Source: Rhodoferax sp. UBA5149 (GTDB taxonomy: Bacteria > Pseudomonadota > Gammaproteobacteria > Burkholderiales > Burkholderiaceae_C). Taken from it: a stretch of 7,054 nucleotides of DNA. The stretch is from positions 1 through 7,054 of the forward strand of contig NZ_DHXT01000084.1 of NCBI RefSeq assembly GCF_002413825.1. Reading direction: 5' to 3'. A program made the position numbers and the translations under genes. The notes under the pieces were generated by a model, which worked only from the letters and a program-made list of their open reading frames with translations, made no database searches and had not been told where the DNA came from. Positions 6,225-7,054 of this stretch are shown here, piece by piece (the first letter of the stretch is position 1; each line of letters starts with the position of its first letter).

Positions 6225-6959
6225 ATGAAATTTCTCACCCGCTTGAGACTTGTGGCAACACTGGCCGTGCTTGGTCTGCAGGCCCAGGCCCAGGACATAG
6301 GCACGCTGCTCAAAGCCGCCGATCGCTTTCGCATGAGTGCCGACAACCTGCAGGTGGAGACGCAGATCAGTGTGTTCAACAGCGACGGCACGCCCGACAA
6401 GGAACGGCGCTACACCGTGTTTGCGCAGGCCAAACACCAGTCGCTGGTGCTGATGCAAAGCCCGGCCGAAAAAGGCCAGAAGGTGCTGATGCTGGGCGAC
6501 GACTTCTGGCTCCTGATGCCCAACAGCCAGCGCCCCTTGCGCATCACGCCAATGCAAAAGCTGCTGGGGGACGCGTCCACCGGCGATGTCGCCACCATGA
6601 GCTGGGCCGACGACTACACGGGCGCGCTGGTCGGTGAAGAGCGTTGTGGTGACGCCAGCGAGGGGGCGGCCCAGCAAGCCTGTCTGCACCTGAGCCTGAA
6701 CGCCAGTCGCAAGGGCGTGACCTACCAGCGCATTGAGCTGTGGCTGGGCAAAGCGCGCCGTGAGCCGATCCGGGCCGATTTGTACGTGCAGTCGGACAAG
6801 CTGGCCAAGCAGGCCCGCTTTGTCATGGACAAGCCCGCTGCCCCGACCATGATGACCGAGATGGTGTTGCGCGACCAGTTGAGCAACCACAAGGAAACCC
6901 GCGTGCGCTACCTCAGCCGCAAGGAGCGCAGCGTGCCCGAGACCTGGCTGACGATGTGA
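6225..6959 (+). CDS. Periplasmic LolA-like outer-membrane lipoprotein-sorting protein
   Basis: 244-residue exported protein of the LolA-like superfamily often annotated 'outer membrane lipoprotein-sorting protein' (LolA_like, PF17131 type). A signal peptide is present (MKFLTRLR, hydrophobic 9-18, probable cleavage after AQA at 20-22). Family features follow: LLKAADRFRMSADNLQVETQISVFNSDG (28-55, first strands), LVLMQSPAEKGQKVLMLGDDFWLLMP (74-99) and PLRITPMQKLLGDASTGDVATMSWADDY (104-131). Two cysteines (141 and 153) flank a loop and could form a disulfide. Length exceeds classical LolA (about 180 mature residues). GGGGA at 6214-6218 lies six bases before the ATG, and the gene starts 32 bases after the permease stop, so it is almost surely in the same operon. 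Its likely role is a carrier taking a lipid or lipoprotein released by the permease across the periplasm (inference). The final ~11 codons are antisense to a TrpE-like frame, so the native C-terminus may be altered by a join near here. Confidence 0.88.
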   Translation: MKFLTRLRLVATLAVLGLQAQAQDIGTLLKAADRFRMSADNLQVETQISVFNSDGTPDKERRYTVFAQAKHQSLVLMQSPAEKGQKVLMLGDDFWLLMPNSQRPLRITPMQKLLGDASTGDVATMSWADDYTGALVGEERCGDASEGAAQQACLHLSLNASRKGVTYQRIELWLGKARREPIRADLYVQSDKLAKQARFVMDKPAAPTMMTEMVLRDQLSNHKETRVRYLSRKERSVPETWLTM

Positions 6960-7054
6960 AGGACGTGCGAGTAGGTCTCGACCACCATCAGCTCGTCGAC
7001 GCTGACCGTCCCGTACTCGCAGACCCGGCCCAGGTCGTTGCGCCCGAGGTCGAC
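6908..7054 (-). pseudogene. TrpE-like (anthranilate synthase component I) fragment, open at right edge
   Basis: Reading the minus strand from 7054, the frame gives VDLGRNDLGRVCEYGTV, then SVDELMVVE and TYSHVLHIVSQVSGTLR. This closely follows the conserved chorismate-binding core of TrpE-type enzymes (E. coli TrpE has DLARNDLARIC, then RYSYVMHLVSRVVGELR). The match is uninterrupted to about 6926; then come SLRLR and a TAG stop at 6910-6908. A complete TrpE needs roughly 60-70 more residues, including the GTLSGAPK motif, so the product would be inactive. The match spans the last ~35 bases of the LolA-like gene on the other strand. Two converging coding sequences cannot both be native there, so either the contig joins two genomes or a rearrangement truncated trpE. 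The style (DLGRNDLGRVCEYGTV, ETYSHVLHIVS) reminds me of actinobacterial TrpE, which is only an impression. PabB or another chorismate-binding enzyme is possible but less likely. Confidence 0.7.

Overview
The window looks like chromosomal DNA of a GC-rich betaproteobacterium, most likely Burkholderiales and possibly Comamonadaceae-like. This is inferred from the long, insertion-bearing GlnS, the codon use and the compact operons; it was not tested by a search. Six genes can be supported, plus one fragment at the right edge that does not seem to belong.

Left to right. (1) On the minus strand from 1550 to the left edge lies glutaminyl-tRNA synthetase, missing about its last 100 residues. (2) Divergent from it, 1651-2796 (+) encodes a polytopic membrane protein with a DUF2157-like N-terminus. 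The roughly 100-base gap between the two contains a perfect 8-bp inverted repeat. (3) Convergent with it, 8 bases away, 2805-3392 (-) encodes a small P-loop protein resembling a kinase/ATPase family common in phage genomes. It is visibly poorer in GC (about 54% by hand count, against about 65-75% in sampled neighbouring lines), and the invariant glycine before the Walker A lysine is replaced by Asp.

(4) From 3627 to 6959 (+) there is a tight four-gene operon: an exported TPR-like protein, a LolD/MacB-type ABC ATPase, an FtsX/MacB-type permease and a periplasmic LolA-like protein. The first three genes overlap by 4-base ATGA junctions. The last starts 32 bases after the permease and has its own good ribosome binding site. 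Together they read as a dedicated envelope export or sorting machine: ATP hydrolysis in the cytoplasm drives a MacB/LolCE-like permease, and the two periplasmic proteins probably act as adaptor and carrier. The cargo cannot be told from the sequence.

(5) The last bases (7054 down to about 6926, minus strand) read as the core of an anthranilate synthase component I (TrpE)-type chorismate-binding domain. The match runs into the 3' end of the LolA-like gene and then hits a stop. This is best explained as a chimeric join (assembly or cloning) or a true rearrangement leaving a truncated TrpE fragment.

No tRNA, rRNA, CRISPR array, insertion sequence or convincing rho-independent terminator was seen. 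The least ordinary items are the altered P-loop protein, the four-gene transport module and the TrpE junction.
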